Shown one piece after another: positions 12,110-22,799 of a stretch of 64,000 nt of DNA. The notes under the pieces are model-generated. The model saw only the letters and a program-made list of their open reading frames with translations, was not told the origin of the DNA and did no database searches. The stretch lies in contig CH003389.1 of NCBI GenBank assembly GCA_000149265.1, positions 384,829-448,828 on the forward strand. The letters are read 5' to 3'. Position numbers and translations under genes: made by a program. Origin of the DNA: Ciona savignyi. Its lineage: Eukaryota; Chordata; Ascidiacea; Phlebobranchia; Cionidae. The first letter of the stretch is position 1. Each line of letters begins with the position of its first letter.

Positions 12110-12770
12110 ACCACATATGTAAAACAGAAACTTGTCTACTAAAAGTAATCCACATATGTAAAAACAGAAACTTGTCTACTAGGGAATTCTCTGACCCATA
12201 AAAAACTAAACCGGGCTGTTTTGGGAATTTAGCTTCATTTCACTACAGCGCATGAAAAAAATCTTTTAATTTAAAACATTCGTGGTAAAATGTTAGTAAA
12301 ATTAAGACGGTTATTCTTTTTTAACTACACATGGAAAAGCAGTTCGGTTTAATAACCATGGGACCCATGCGTTTATGCTTGCAGAAACAAACTACATACT
12401 CAGTGTATAAAATACAAATTGTGGCTAGGGACCCTGTAGCATAAAGATATGGCATACAACATGTGTTTTGCAAATAGTGGTGGTTAAACAGGTAGTAAAT
12501 GTTTTCTTTCCTAATTGGCACAGAGTGTCTAATAGTGTAACATTTTACCAAATCTGACCAAAATTTGAACAGCCGTTGAAACGCTATGCCCACAAAAAGC
12601 TATTTAAAAAAAAACGTCCCAGGGGAATTTCCGTGGATTTATCTCCTATAGTTTTGGTTTCTGCATATCTAGACCATGTTGTCTAAAAGATCACCAAGTT
12701 TCATTGCGATTCCAATATTCCTTTTGGTAGATGTCGGGGTTACATGCCATGCGGAATATTGGCCTCAACG
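12110..12770. repeat. Module A pieces in inverted arrangement
   Basis: 12,110-12,505 is a plus-strand unit end plus tail, with a short internal duplication of ATGTAAAAACAGAAACTTGTCT. 12,506-12,770 is a minus-strand unit (CCCAGGGGAATTTCC, CATATCTAGACCATGTTG, GGTAGATGTCGGGG). The junction is fused directly to the 3' end of the truncated peptide gene at 12.78 kb. Confidence 0.7.
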
Positions 12771-12781
12771 GCTAACATTTT

Positions 12782-12922
12782 TTAAAATAATCTTTGTTGC
12801 TTTTGATTCAACGACCCTGAATCGCTTTGTTGTTGTTGCTTTGTATTCCATATCCCAGGGTCATATTCATCCGCGGCCAGAAGCACAAATGCAAGACGGA
12901 GTACGAAGAGAATTTTATTCAT
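12782..12922 (-). pseudogene. Truncated member of the Arg/Trp-rich secreted peptide family
   Basis: The promoter, 5' UTR, 59-bp UTR intron and signal-peptide start match the intact gene at 15.5 kb closely, including an intron ending TTTTGCAG directly on the ATG at 12,922. The peptide begins MNKILFVLRLAFVLLAA. After residue 17 the likeness stops: a Gln/Ser-rich tail follows to a stop at codon 47, and the Arg-rich core, WNQM motif and acidic second exon are absent. The break lies close to a module A fragment. It could be expressed as a different small secreted peptide, but is more likely a relic. Confidence 0.7.
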
Positions 12923-13412
12923 CTGCAAAATTCATCGTTGTCATCAAAACAGCTTCTGTTGACGAAAATAAACAAACTTACCTTTGTAGTATTCTTTTAA
13001 GAAAGATAAATTTGTTTGATTAAGAGCTGGAATTTATATCAGATATGCGTTTTGCGTTTTTTTCTTATTACGAAATAACTTCTATTTGATTTGACTACTC
13101 AGCAAGTGCTCTTACTTTGCAGGAAACGTATATCCTGGATTGATCCGATTGGTTTGTTGGTGATAGTGTGTTTATGCAAAATCTAATGATATTTGCTACC
13201 GAATCTCGTTAGTTACCTACAAGCTAATCAGTTGGTGAGTTTTATGTTAACCTTTTAAGCACTAATTTACTTACGATATTTTGATTGTATTTAATTTATT
13301 TATAGAAAACCGCCATTAAAGACAGTAAAAGAATTGTGCGCGTTTAAGCGGATTAAAGACAGACATTCGCGTTAATAGACATTAGGAAACCCTACTGTAA
13401 TTCTGTGCGGAG
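12840..13412 (-). repeat. Left arm of inverted duplication
   Basis: The reverse complement matches 14,678-15,600 in two blocks. One covers the peptide promoter and start region (to about 13,190). The other covers 13,220-13,412, with GAAAACCGCCATTAAAGACA and CGCGTTAATAGACATTA as landmarks. The right arm has about 370 bp between the blocks that the left arm lacks. Confidence 0.85.
13031..13038 (-). promoter_or_regulatory. TATA box of the truncated peptide gene
   Basis: The minus strand reads TATAAATTCCAGCTCT, about 50 bp upstream of the end of the 5' UTR exon. It aligns with TATAAATCCCAGCTCT of the intact gene at 15,425. Confidence 0.65.
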
Positions 13413-14677
13413 TTGCACGTGGCTGAGTTTACTGAATTGTGAAACTGATGGCCAATGACTGTCGATGTTTTTGTCAGCAAGTTAAGTGCGCTATGGTAAT
13501 TTAGGAACGCGTACTAAATTTGGGAACGCGTTGACAATTTTGCCGCATAATGGCGTAAAGAGGCGAATTGTGACACTTTTGGCGAGGTGAAATATTACCA
13601 GAGCGCTGCTAAATTAAGTGCGTGCTGTTAAATTAAGTACGCGCACTTAAATTAGCATCGCGCTGATTTTACTGAATTATGACGTCTATGGCCAATCATA
13701 GTGCAGAGAGCGTTGTAACTTGTGTTTCTAAATATCATCATCAGGAAAATATGACTTTTTGTTTAAACATCGCACAAACAACACACTCGTCGCATTACAA
13801 TATTGTAATTACTTCCTCTGACTTCCTTTGTAGACTAAACACGTCTTTAAATCATTTCAAGAATTGAGCTGATGTTTTGTTGGTGCTAAAGTCTCAACGC
13901 AAAATACCAAACGTAATTGTCCAATGAACAGTAAAGTTTTATTGCGGTGCCACGTTAAAGCAGTGTCTATACTGAGGCTGGATGAGGGGCGCTTGAGCTT
14001 AATTCCTTGTTTGTTTTATTGTGACACGTCACACACATGAAAATGTGCTCCATTATATTCACATCTTGCGTGAAAATTAAACCCAAGCCTCACTTAGCCT
14101 CAGTGTAGACTGGGCTTTAGGCATCACTAGAGTATGCTTGTGCAACAGTTATATGCTAACAGTTGTGAGCTTCGTTGCTCGTATCCAATATAACAAACAT
14201 GCGTGTCTAATCTTACAGTAAATTTGTCACGCTGCAAAAGGACAAATTACAACGTTATATACCGGATAGAATAAACTTGTCTCTATCTTAAAACTTGGTA
14301 ACCGCAAGAGGGCGCTATTAATATATTTAAACCCTATATTACAAAAGCAACAACCCTCTTAGTCTACATAATATTTATGTTTTACCTTCGTGAATAGGAA
14401 AATACAAGTGATGTTATCACATTATGCCCACTGTCGAAATACCAGATATATTACAGTGGTTTGCTAACCTATTAATCTATCTATCTGGCCAGACAAAAAG
14501 CAAATATTGGATTTGATGTAAAAATTGTTTCGTGTTTTAAAACATTTCAATCGTGCAGCTGATACACAAAATATCCAAATTGTTCCAGTTGCCACATATC
14601 TCGTGTCGCTTACTTGCCACGTAGCTTTTGTATTATAAAGTGTTGATTCTTTCTTGTGGGCGACCTGCACTCCGCCC
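13413..14677. other. Spacer of the inverted duplication, no gene recognised
   Basis: Single-copy-looking sequence between the two inverted arms. The stretch 13,480-13,680 repeats short phrases such as AATTAAGTGCG and AAATTAAGTACGCGC several times, a weak local repeat. No exon with convincing splice sites was found. Confidence 0.5.
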
Positions 14678-15600
14678 AGAATTACAGTAGGGTTGCGTTA
14701 ATGTCTATTAACGCGAATGTCCGTCTTTAATCAGCTTAAACGCGCACAATTATTTTACTGTCTTTAATGGCGGTTTTCTATAAATTAATTAAATACAATC
14801 AAAATATCGTCAGTAAATCAGTGCTTAAAAGGTTAACATAAAACTTACCAACTGATAAGCGTACAGTTAAGTAACGTTAGATTCAGTATAAAGCGTTTCG
14901 TTACTAACATAAATTCAGTGTTCGGTACCAACACAATTAAAGAAAAAACGAGGAAACGAGGCAAATAAATAGAGGCGAGTTCTGACGTCACGACCTTGGA
15001 CACCTGATCTAATATCAGGGGCAAATCAGGACGGCGCACCAACAGCATCAAGCGATGTGAACTTAAAACGTTATACACACATGTTACATAAAGTTTTATT
15101 GATATATTGCTGAAGTTGTTATTAATCCCATTAAAGCACTTACATGCCTTGCCTATGTGCACGTGTGGACAACGTTGCCTAAAACTTGTGGTTTAGACAT
15201 GCATGTTCCATGTTTTAGGTACAAGCAACACCAAACGCCACATAAAAAAAACTCAAAAAAACTTGTTTGTTTAAAATCTACGTATGGTCTTTTGCATAAA
15301 GACACTATCACCAACAAACCAATCTGCTTAATCCAGAATATACGTTTCCTGCAATGTGAGAGAACTTTCCGAGTAGTCAAATCAAAGAGAAGGTTTTTCG
15401 AAATAAGAAAAAACGCATTTCTGGTATAAATCCCAGCTCTCAATCGGACTTTGAATTAGCTTTCTTGAAAGACTACTACAAAGGTAAGTTTTTTGATTTT
15501 CGTCAACAGAAGCTGTTTTGATGACAACGATGAATTTTGCAGATGAATAAAGCTGTATTCGTACTCCTTCTCGCACTTGTGCTTCTGGCCGCTAAAGAAA
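14678..15600 (+). repeat. Right arm of inverted duplication
   Basis: Counterpart of 12,840-13,412 in opposite orientation. It carries the full promoter region of the intact peptide gene. An extra 14,890-15,260 stretch is absent from the left arm. Confidence 0.85.
15425..15430 (+). promoter_or_regulatory. TATA box of cationic peptide gene 1
   Basis: TATAAATCCCAGCTCT lies about 55 bp before the end of the 5' UTR exon (AAG|GTAAGT at 15,483). It is conserved in the inverted copy, as are about 150 bp upstream (including CTATCACCAACAAACCAATC and GTAGTCAAATCAAA). Confidence 0.75.
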
Positions 15601-16210
15601 CCGACGCTTTTGGTCGTAGTCGTCGTCGCAGAGCTGAAATACGCAGACGATGGCGAGGATGGAACCAAATGAAACAACTCGATATGCTAGGTACTACTAA
15701 CACGAAAGTTCGGATTAGGCATATGAACAGTTTATTATTTAGCTATAAGTATTATTGCCACGAAAGATCTAATTTTAGGCTTTTAACAGTTTATTATTTG
15801 ACTGAGTAATATTGCCACAAAAGCTCTAATTAGGAAGTAATATTGAAACATTGACAGCTTAATAATCGGTTGAGTAATAATAATACTAAAGTCCTGATTA
15901 GACATACTAACAGTTTTATATTTGACTGAGTAATATAAAAAACTATAAATTAGACATTCTAACAGCTTAATATTTGTCTTGGCATTTGTATATACGAGAA
16001 GGCCTAGTAGATATAAACTAGTACGGATTCTGCAACGTTAAAAAAAGAAAATATAGGCATTTAACCACAAAGAAAAAGTGTCTGGAAAAAATATACAGCT
16101 TAAAAAAAAGTCCAAATAAAGAGTTTATAACATACAATTGACTTTTTTCAGATGGTGGTTTGCCTGCCGCTACGGGTCCATGGGATGAAGTTATGGATGA
16201 ATTCCCCTAA
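15543..16210 (+). CDS. Secreted Arg/Trp-rich cationic peptide 1 (antimicrobial-like precursor)
   Basis: Two coding exons, 15,543-15,690 and 16,152-16,210, join in phase to give 68 residues. A non-coding first exon ends at 15,483, and its 59-bp intron ends in CAG directly before the ATG. Residues 1-23 are a signal peptide (MNKAVFVLLLALVLLAAKET then DAF). Residues 24-49 are strongly basic with a run of four Arg and the motif RRRWRGWNQMKQL. The tail from exon 2 is acidic (DEVMDEFP). A signal, basic core and acidic tail is the layout of many antimicrobial peptide precursors. The activity is inferred from composition; I do not recognise a named family. It shares gene structure and the WNQM-KQL motif with the gene at 21.8-22.7 kb. 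Confidence 0.8.
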
Positions 16211-16231
16211 ATGTGTTCAAAAAATACCGCC

Positions 16232-16237
16232 ATTAAA
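16232..16237 (+). terminator. Polyadenylation signal ATTAAA of peptide gene 1
   Basis: ATTAAA lies 22 bp after the stop codon of the peptide gene, the only such signal close to the stop. Confidence 0.5.
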
Positions 16238-16329
16238 ATGAGCTGTATATAAACGTAGTTGGTATTTTTGTTTTCTTTATGATTGAAACGCTACATTTTT
16301 TCAGCAAAGCCCAATAATCCCTATAATTT

Positions 16330-16465
16330 GATGGATTCTACCGAATCGACAAAACGTCTGAATCATATTCACAACACACTGCAATAGCGTCGGTAACTCC
16401 ACGGTGGGTGCGAGGTGATCTGACGAGTACCCGTGTGTTAATGCCCCTTGCGTTTACCTAGCTAC
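16330..16465 (+). mobile_element. SINE 3' fragment
   Basis: Matches the second half of the SINE: CACAACACACTGCAATAGC, then GGTGGGTGCGAGGTGATCTG, then CCCGTGTGTTAA. No tRNA-like head. Confidence 0.65.
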
Positions 16466-16469
16466 GGGG

Positions 16470-16715
16470 ATAAAGCTCTTAAAAAGAAGCTTTAACTTAA
16501 AACATTTGTGTTGATATGTCCGTAAATCTAAGACGATTATTCTTTTTAACTACACATGGAAAAGAAGTTTGGTTTTAATAACTATGGGACCCGTGCGTTT
16601 ATGCTTGCAGAAACAAACAACATACTCAGTGTATAAAATGCAAAATGTGGTTAGGCACCCTGTAGCATAAATATATGCCATACAACATGTGTTTTACAAA
16701 TTGTTGTGGTTGTAG
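16470..16715 (+). repeat. Module A tail fragment
   Basis: Contains only the array end: the TAAGACGATTATTCTTTTTAA stretch, GGGACCCGTGCGTTTATGC core and TATACCATACAACATGTG-like box. 16,716-17,212 beyond it shows no gene or repeat I can name. Confidence 0.7.
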
Positions 16716-17212
16716 CAATCTTGACATTATATTTGCAAAAACTGCAATTATTTTATTTAATCCACGCCAACTGTGTTCGTTTTGCCATTACCTTATGACG
16801 TCATTGGCACCTAAAGCAGTTGTTTTCTATCTACGTCATTCTTTGCTTTATAAAGCGTTGTGCGATTACATATAAACACACAAAAACATAGAACTTGGAA
16901 TTTTACGGTTCTTCTATTTAGTGGAGGTTCCGCTGCCAGTCTAGTTTAGTTCCACGTCATGTGGGTACATATGGAGTCGGAACGGAGAATTATGTACTAG
17001 ATATAGACGGCAGCGGATCCTGGGACCTGGTCCCGGCCAATTTAGATCGTTGAAAAACCCTGCCCCCACATGGTTTAACACGTGGTTGACACTCTCCCAT
17101 AACGAGAGAATCGGCGCGCAGCCTAGAACATGTTGCGTATAAACATTGGGGATTCACAACCATTGTTATCCATCGAAACACTTGTTTAAATACATAGAGG
17201 GCCACATGTCAT

Positions 17213-17440
17213 TGAAATGGTATTTTATTGTGGGCATCACTTAATCAGTCTGGCGCGCGTGTTTTTCGTTGATTGTTTTATTATAGTGGGTTTAAATTCA
17301 GTTCTGTAATTTACATTTGCCTTTACTTGTATTTTCTACGACCTTACGTTTATTTTTGTTAGTTGCTAAATTACTTATGTTACAGCGCCAAGTTAAGTTA
17401 TAAGTTTGTTTAAACTTTGAATAAAGTAAAATTCAGTGCA
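17213..17440 (+). repeat. 5' LTR
   Basis: Begins TGAAATGGTATTTTATTG and ends GTAAAATTCAGTGCA; preceded by target duplication GTCAT. Confidence 0.93.
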
Positions 17441-17470
17441 ATTAAACAAACTTTTATTATCTGCAAGAAG

Positions 17471-18071
17471 ATGTCATCTTTGAACGATGTATACTAAGAC
17501 CGTCAAGATTCGACGCTGATTCTGGATCGCCTAAAGCAGCCAAGCAGCTGCAACATTGGTTAAGGATATTTACCGGATATTTAGAGAACTGTACAAAATA
17601 CGCAACAGCTCAACGCGCAGAACTTCCCAACAAACTAAGCATTCTGTTTGCATTCGTAAGTACAGAAGTATACGAATTAATTGAAGATTGTCCTTCATAT
17701 GAAGATGCTGTAACAAAATTGAAATCCATATATATTAAAACTCCAAACGTGATTTTTGCGCGTCACCTATTGTCAACACGTAAACAGAAACCGGATGAAA
17801 CATTACAAGAATATCTACATGTGTTGCACGGGCTAAGTAAAGATTGCAATTTTAAAGATGTCACCGCCAGCGACTATCGCAAAGAACTTGTCCGAGATGC
17901 CTTTATAAACGGTTTATCTTCCCATCATATACGTCAGCGGCTTTTGGAGAATAACGAGCTGACCTTGGATCAAGCGTTTGAAATTGCTAACACGCTACGC
18001 ATGGCGCAAGAACACTCTTTCTGCAGTTTATTTGAAACAAGGAGTTGCGGTAGCAGCCGTTTCCCCTCCTG
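17471..18071 (+). pseudogene. gag-like region, frame-broken
   Basis: The frame open from about 17,507 to 18,071 encodes a helical Gag-like protein (AKQLQHWLRIFTGYLE, then LQEYLHVLHGLSKDC). The only nearby ATG (17,471) is in another frame and runs into a stop after eight codons, so the start is disrupted or lies elsewhere. The frame ends just after AQEHSF and the product continues in the next frame. Confidence 0.75.
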
Positions 18072-18595
18072 AGGAAACGTCGACTTCGCGGACACCGTTA
18101 ACTGAGGTTTACGGGGCAATCGGTTCAATCTCAAAACCAAAACCAAGACGATGTTGTTACTTCTGCGGCAATTGGTCCAATCACGCACGTACGCAGTGCC
18201 CTGCTCGAAATGTATCCTGTTTTGCTTGTGGTAGGAGAGGCCATTTCTCTAAAGTGTGCAATGCTAAGCAAATGGGGAATGAGGTGAGGCCACAATCGTA
18301 TTCGGGTTGTACCGCAGCCCTACATACACCTACGGAGCAATCATTGTGTTCTATTACGGCGTCTTGTCCTGGTAGTCTTTCTCGAGCTGCTTGTACAGTT
18401 AATGTTCAGGGCAAGAATGTCACGGCACTTGTTGATTCCGGCAGTTCCGAAAGTTATATCGATGCATCTATATGCGAAAAGCTCAACTTGAAAACACACC
18501 CGTCATCTCACCAAGTTCAAATGGCATCCTCTTCTTTAAAATTGAAATCTATTGGGTTTTGTCTGGCAAATTTAAAGATTGAAGATATACAGTAA
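17978..18595 (+). pseudogene. Nucleocapsid zinc knuckles and protease domain
   Basis: A second frame, one base forward of gag, carries two CCHC knuckles (CYFCGNWSNHARTQC with five residues before His, then CFACGRRGHFSKVC). An aspartic protease with the LVDSGSSESYID active-site motif follows at about 18,430. The frame stops at 18,595 and the protein continues one frame on. I read these shifts as mutations or assembly errors rather than programmed events, because no slippery site stands out. Confidence 0.8.
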
Positions 18596-20315
18596 TGCTA
18601 AAAAGCTACATGTGCTTGAACAGCTTTGTAGTGACGTCATTCTTGGATTAGATTTCCAAAGTCAACATCAGAGGCTAATATTTGAATTTGGTGGAAAATC
18701 TCCAGACTTAGTTGTTTCTAATAAATCTACCTGCGCCCTCGCAGCGGCTAATACGGAGGCTGCTTCACTCTTTTCAAATCTGTCACGGGACGTCAGGCCC
18801 ATCGTCACTAAATCTCGTCGTTTTAATCCGGAGGACCGAGAGTTTATTCAACATAGCATTGATAACTTACTTTGCGAAGGTGTAATTAAAGCTAGCAGAT
18901 CTCCCTGGCGTGCGCAAGTCGTGGTTGTAAAGGACGAAACAAATCGACACAAGAAGCGGTTGTGCGTTGACTATTCGCAAACCATTAATATATATACCGA
19001 GCTGGATGCTTTTCCCTTGCCACGCATAGATGACATGGTAACTGAACTTGCCAAATACAAAGTATTCTCAACTTTTGATTTGCGTAGCGCCTACCACCAA
19101 ATTCCAATCGTCGAATCGGAACGTAAATACACCGCATTTGAAGCTAATGGTCGGCTGTACGAATTCATTCGTATTCCATTTGGTGTAAAGAATGGAGTCG
19201 CCGCTTTCCAAAGAAAAATGAGTCAATTGATCGAAGAGGAAGGCTTAAAAAGCACATTTCCATACCTTGATAATATAACAGTTGCTGGTCGTGATAAAGC
19301 GGATCATGACATTAGAGTAAAAGCCTTCATGGACGCAATCAAACGTCGAAACTTTACCATAAACGAAGCCAAAACGATTTCAGGCGTAACGCATATCCAA
19401 ATTCTAGGATATGTGGTTGGAAACGGTGAAATAAAACCAGACCCAGAACGCATGCGCCCTCTTCAAGAATTTCCTCCGCCCAACGATGTCCGATCGCTTC
19501 GCCGAGTCCTTGGAATGTTTGCTTATTATGCAAAGTGGATTCGTGATTTTGGGGACAAAATTCGACCTCTGGCAGCGACCAAAGATTTTCCTCTTTTTAA
19601 AGAAAGCCTTAAAGTGTTTAACACTTTGAAAGACGAGCTCAAAAACTCTGCACTACGATCTATTGACGAGTATGCCCCTTTTGTTGTCGAATGCGACGCT
19701 TCGGATGTCGCAGTTTCTGCCACTTTGAATCAAGGAGGGCGACCAGTGGCTTTCATGTCTCGTACCTTACAGGGGAGCGAGATTCATTACCCCGCATATG
19801 AAAAGGAAGCAACAGCTGTTATAGAAGCAGTACGTAAGTGGTCTCATTTGCTTTCTAGGCAAACGTTTACCCTAATCACCGACCAACGCTCCGTTGCTTT
19901 TATGCTCGACAGTCGCCGTCGATCCAAGATTAAGAATAATAAAGTCCAGCTATGGCGCATGGAGCTGGCTGCATTTTCATACGTCATGAAGTATCGCCCT
20001 GGACAACAAAACGTTGGCCCCGACTCTTTTACGAGAGCATTTTGCTCCTCCTCCTCGGGCGTGTACAATCTGGAATACCTCCACAATAACCTATGTCATC
20101 CTGGTGTCTCACGGCTGCTACACTTTGTTCGTACAAAGAACCTGCCACACTCCACTGCGGACGTTCGGAGGGTTACAGCTGAATGTAAGGTATGTGCTGA
20201 AGTTAAACCACAATTCTTTCGACCAAATATAGGCACCATAATCAAGGCAACGCAGCCCATGGAGCGTCTGAGCGTAGATATTAAAGGTCCCGCTTTCTTC
20301 AACATCAAGCAATAA
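18579..20315 (+). pseudogene. Reverse transcriptase, RNase H and start of integrase
   Basis: A 578-codon frame. The reverse transcriptase has KKRLCVDY, STFDLRSAYHQI, a FGVKNGVAAFQ palm motif and YLDN at 19,263-19,274, where most relatives have YxDD. RNase H (VECDASDVAVSATL, then PAYEKEATAVIEAV) follows. Next comes an integrase HHCC finger with CHPGV and CKVCAE. The first catalytic aspartate of the integrase (SVDIKG) lies near the end. The frame breaks at 20,315 just inside the integrase core. Confidence 0.92.
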
Positions 20316-20322
20316 GTATTTA

Positions 20323-21180
20323 TTGATTATAATTGACGAGTTTTCACGATTTCCCTTTGTTTTTCCATGTAAGGACATGACGACCCGAACCGTGATCACT
20401 TGTCTCGACAAGTTGTTTGCGTTATGTGGGACTGCTGGGTTTATCCACTCCGACAATGGACCAGCATTTGCATCACATGAATTCAAAAGTTATTTGTTGA
20501 GACGTTGTATTGCGTCAAGCAAATCAAGTATCTACCATCCTGCTGGAAATGGACAAGCGGAAAAATGTGTTGGGACTGTATGGAAAACTATTTTGCTGGC
20601 GTTGAAGACGCGCCGTTTGCAGCAATCTCAATGGGAAACAGTTTTGCCCGACGCCCTTCACTCCATTCGATCTTTAGTATGTACTGCTACTAATGCCACG
20701 CCCCACGAACGATTTTTTAATTTTCAAAGAAGATCAACAACCGGCGAATCTCTTCCAACATGGATGACCAACCCTGGAAAAGTATATTTACGCCGATTTG
20801 TGAGACCAGACAAAAGCGCGCCGCTAGCAGACGAGGTTGAACTGGTAAATATTAATCCGACCTACGCAAATGTTCGCTTTCCCAATGGTCGCGAAGCAAC
20901 TGTGTCACTCAGAGACATTGCACCCTGTCCACAGGATCCTGTTGAGCATGTGACTGCTGATGGCGATACCGAGCTTAGTTCGGACATTTTAAACCCTGTC
21001 TCGCCTAATTTAAGCGATGAATCTAGCACCGCTAATTCTAATAACCCTTCTACAATTGATATCGTCAGCGGGCCTAGTACCCCCAATATTACTTCTGATA
21101 ATACCGAACATACTGTAAGACGCTCTGCTCGCAGTAACAAAGGCATACCACCTCAGCGATATGGCAACTCATATTTTTAA
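20323..21180 (+). pseudogene. Integrase core and C-terminal tail
   Basis: Continues the integrase one frame away: IIIDEFSRFPFVFPC, HSDNGPAF (second Asp) and GNGQAEK (Glu), with 35 residues between Asp and Glu as in DD35E integrases. The Pro/Ser/Thr-rich tail ends in RRSARSNKGIPPQRYG, a usual ending for gypsy-type integrases. The stop is at 21,180, right before the purine tract and the 3' LTR. Confidence 0.92.
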
Positions 21181-21191
21181 GAAGGGGTGAA

Positions 21192-21419
21192 TGAAATGGT
21201 ATTTTATTGTGGGCATCACTTAATCAGTCTGGCGCGCGTGTTTTTCGTTGATTGTTTTATTATAGTGGGTTTAAATTCAGTTCTGTAATTTACATTTGCT
21301 TTTACTTGTATTTTCTACGACCTTACGTTTATTTTTGTTAGTTGCTAAATTACTTATGTTACAGCGCCAAGTTAAGTTATAAGTTTGTTTAAACTTTGAA
21401 TAAAGTAAAATTCAGTGCA
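21192..21419 (+). repeat. 3' LTR
   Basis: Same length as the 5' LTR with one substitution; followed by the target duplication GTCAT at 21,420-21,424. Confidence 0.93.
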
Positions 21420-21759
21420 GTCATTTCGACATGGAGGTCTATTAATTGGTTCCCGCCATATATTGCAGACGGCGCGGAAAGACCTAACCCTTATTTTGTC
21501 CACATATTTGTTTTAGTACTTTATACCTTGCAGTATGACTACAGTTAGAAGTATCAACAACGAGAATATTAATATAGTATTTCTTTATTCATCTAATGGG
21601 TGATTTCGATATGAAGAACAAGTCCACTGTAAAAATACAAGTGTTATATTTTGTATTTAATAATAAAATAAATGAATTACGTATAAATGTAATAAATATT
21701 TATGTTTAAAACCATCAATGAGTGAACTATATTTAACTAACCATAATCCAAAAATGTCA

Positions 21760-22663
21760 TTAGTTGTCCATATCTTCGCTTGCTTCATCGACAGCAATTT
21801 CTGCATATTTAAAGAACCAATAGGTTAGATATAACGATCACAGACACAAATAGAGAAATATAAGTGTACACGCGAACACGGAAACCCGAACTAACACACA
21901 CGTTTAAAATGACTTAAGATAAAAAATAATTAGTATAGGATATTCATGTATCTAACCGTCAATAGGAAAACGTAATCGTTCTTACACCGGTATAACTGTC
22001 ATATTACCATGGGCCGACCGTCAGGTACCGGAACTGTTGCACGATTTAGACGTTTATTCAATTTTATTAGAATAAATTTACTGAGTTGAGGCAGTATCCA
22101 GTAAGTATCTTGTCCAAGTATACTGTAACCATTCGACTAAACGGCGACACACTGGTCCACAAAGCTGTTCGGTCGGATTAAGTTATTGCCGCACTGGGGA
22201 CTAATTTATTAACAATAAACCATGAGACATAACATTATGAAACTTTTACCTTGAAGCTGCAGCTAAAAAAAACAATTAAAAAAAATAATACCCTTCTGGT
22301 TTTTAACGCCCCAGGGGAATTCCCTTAAATTTATCACCCAAAATATTGGTTTCTGCATATCTAGGCCATGTTGTCTAACAAATGAAAAAGTTATATTACG
22401 TTTTCGTTATTCCTTCTGGTAGATGTCGGGGCGACTTGCCATGCCTGTCAAGCGTTTAACAAAGAAAAAAAAACAGAAAAAAAACGGACAAAAACACATA
22501 CATAACATTATGAGACTTTACCGTGAAGCTGCTTCATCATTTGGTTCCAATCACCCCAACGTCTGCGCCTGCGTGCTGCTTTCATTAGTTTTAATTGAAA
22601 CGCATCAGTTATTTGACTCGACACCAAAATCGCTAGCACAAACAGAAGAATCGCCTTGTTCAT
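21760..22663 (-). CDS. Secreted Arg/Trp-rich cationic peptide 2 (antimicrobial-like precursor)
   Basis: Exon 1 is 22,663-22,522 and exon 2 is 21,800-21,760; they join in phase (phase 1, as in gene 1) to give 60 residues. The signal peptide is MNKAILLFVLAILVSSQITD then AF. The basic core holds a run of five Arg and RRRRRWGDWNQMMKQLH. The tail from exon 2 is acidic (EIAVDEASEDMDN). A non-coding first exon ends at 22,717 (AAG|GTAGGA), and its 53-bp intron ends in GCAG on the ATG. The 721-bp coding intron contains a module A fragment. The paralogy with the 15.5-kb gene rests on signal start MNKA, TDAF, the WNQM-KQL motif, intron positions and phase. Function is inferred. Confidence 0.8.
22295..22500 (-). 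repeat. Module A fragment in the intron of peptide gene 2
   Basis: Contains CCCCAGGGGAATTCCC, CATATCTAGGCCATGTTG, GGTAGATGTCGGGG and the poly-A-rich head complement AAAAAAACGGACAAAAAC. Confidence 0.75.
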
Positions 22664-22799
22664 CTGCAAGGATATATTTTAATCTCATAAAACTTACACA
22701 ATCAATTGAATCCTACCTTGAAGGTTTCTTTAAGTATTGGATAAATTAAAAGATACAGCCAAGTTATACCCGATTTCTTTTTTCCCCGTGTTTTGATGG

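Larger units (their letters stand above)
17213..21419 (+). mobile_element. Ty3/gypsy-type LTR retrotransposon
   Basis: Two 228-bp LTRs (TG...CA) flank a gag-pol region ordered protease, reverse transcriptase, RNase H, integrase, the Ty3/gypsy order. The 5-bp sequence GTCAT lies directly outside both ends as target duplication. The LTRs differ at one position only (C or T in CATTTGC[C/T]TTTAC), which implies a recent insertion. Yet the coding region is split by several frame breaks and no single copy of gag-pol reads through. A purine-rich tract (AAGAAGGGGTGAA) precedes the 3' LTR. No envelope-like frame and no recognisable primer-binding site were seen. Confidence 0.95.

Noticed and set aside
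12676..13023. 115-codon plus-strand frame
   Set aside because: It crosses from a module A repeat into the antisense of the truncated peptide gene and its promoter; the likeness to 15.4-15.58 kb comes from the inverted duplication, not from coding.
13480..13680. Short AATTAAGTGCG-type phrases as a minisatellite
   Set aside because: Spacing and sequence vary too much to define a repeat unit.
14845..15162. 105-codon open frame on the minus strand
   Set aside because: It lies in the arm-specific part of the inverted duplication, has no motif, and is not supported by splice signals or by the paired arm.
15153..15443. Overlapping open frames on both strands upstream of peptide gene 1
   Set aside because: They cover the promoter conserved in the inverted copy, where the frames are not kept; the conserved signals are the TATA box and UTR intron.
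18000..18040. Programmed frameshift between gag and pol
   Set aside because: The direction is suitable for +1, but other breaks in the same element cannot be programmed and no slippery or stop-codon pausing site is evident.
22423..22749. 108-codon plus-strand frame with a Lys-rich start
   Set aside because: It is antisense to peptide gene 2; the Lys run is the poly-A part of a module A head.
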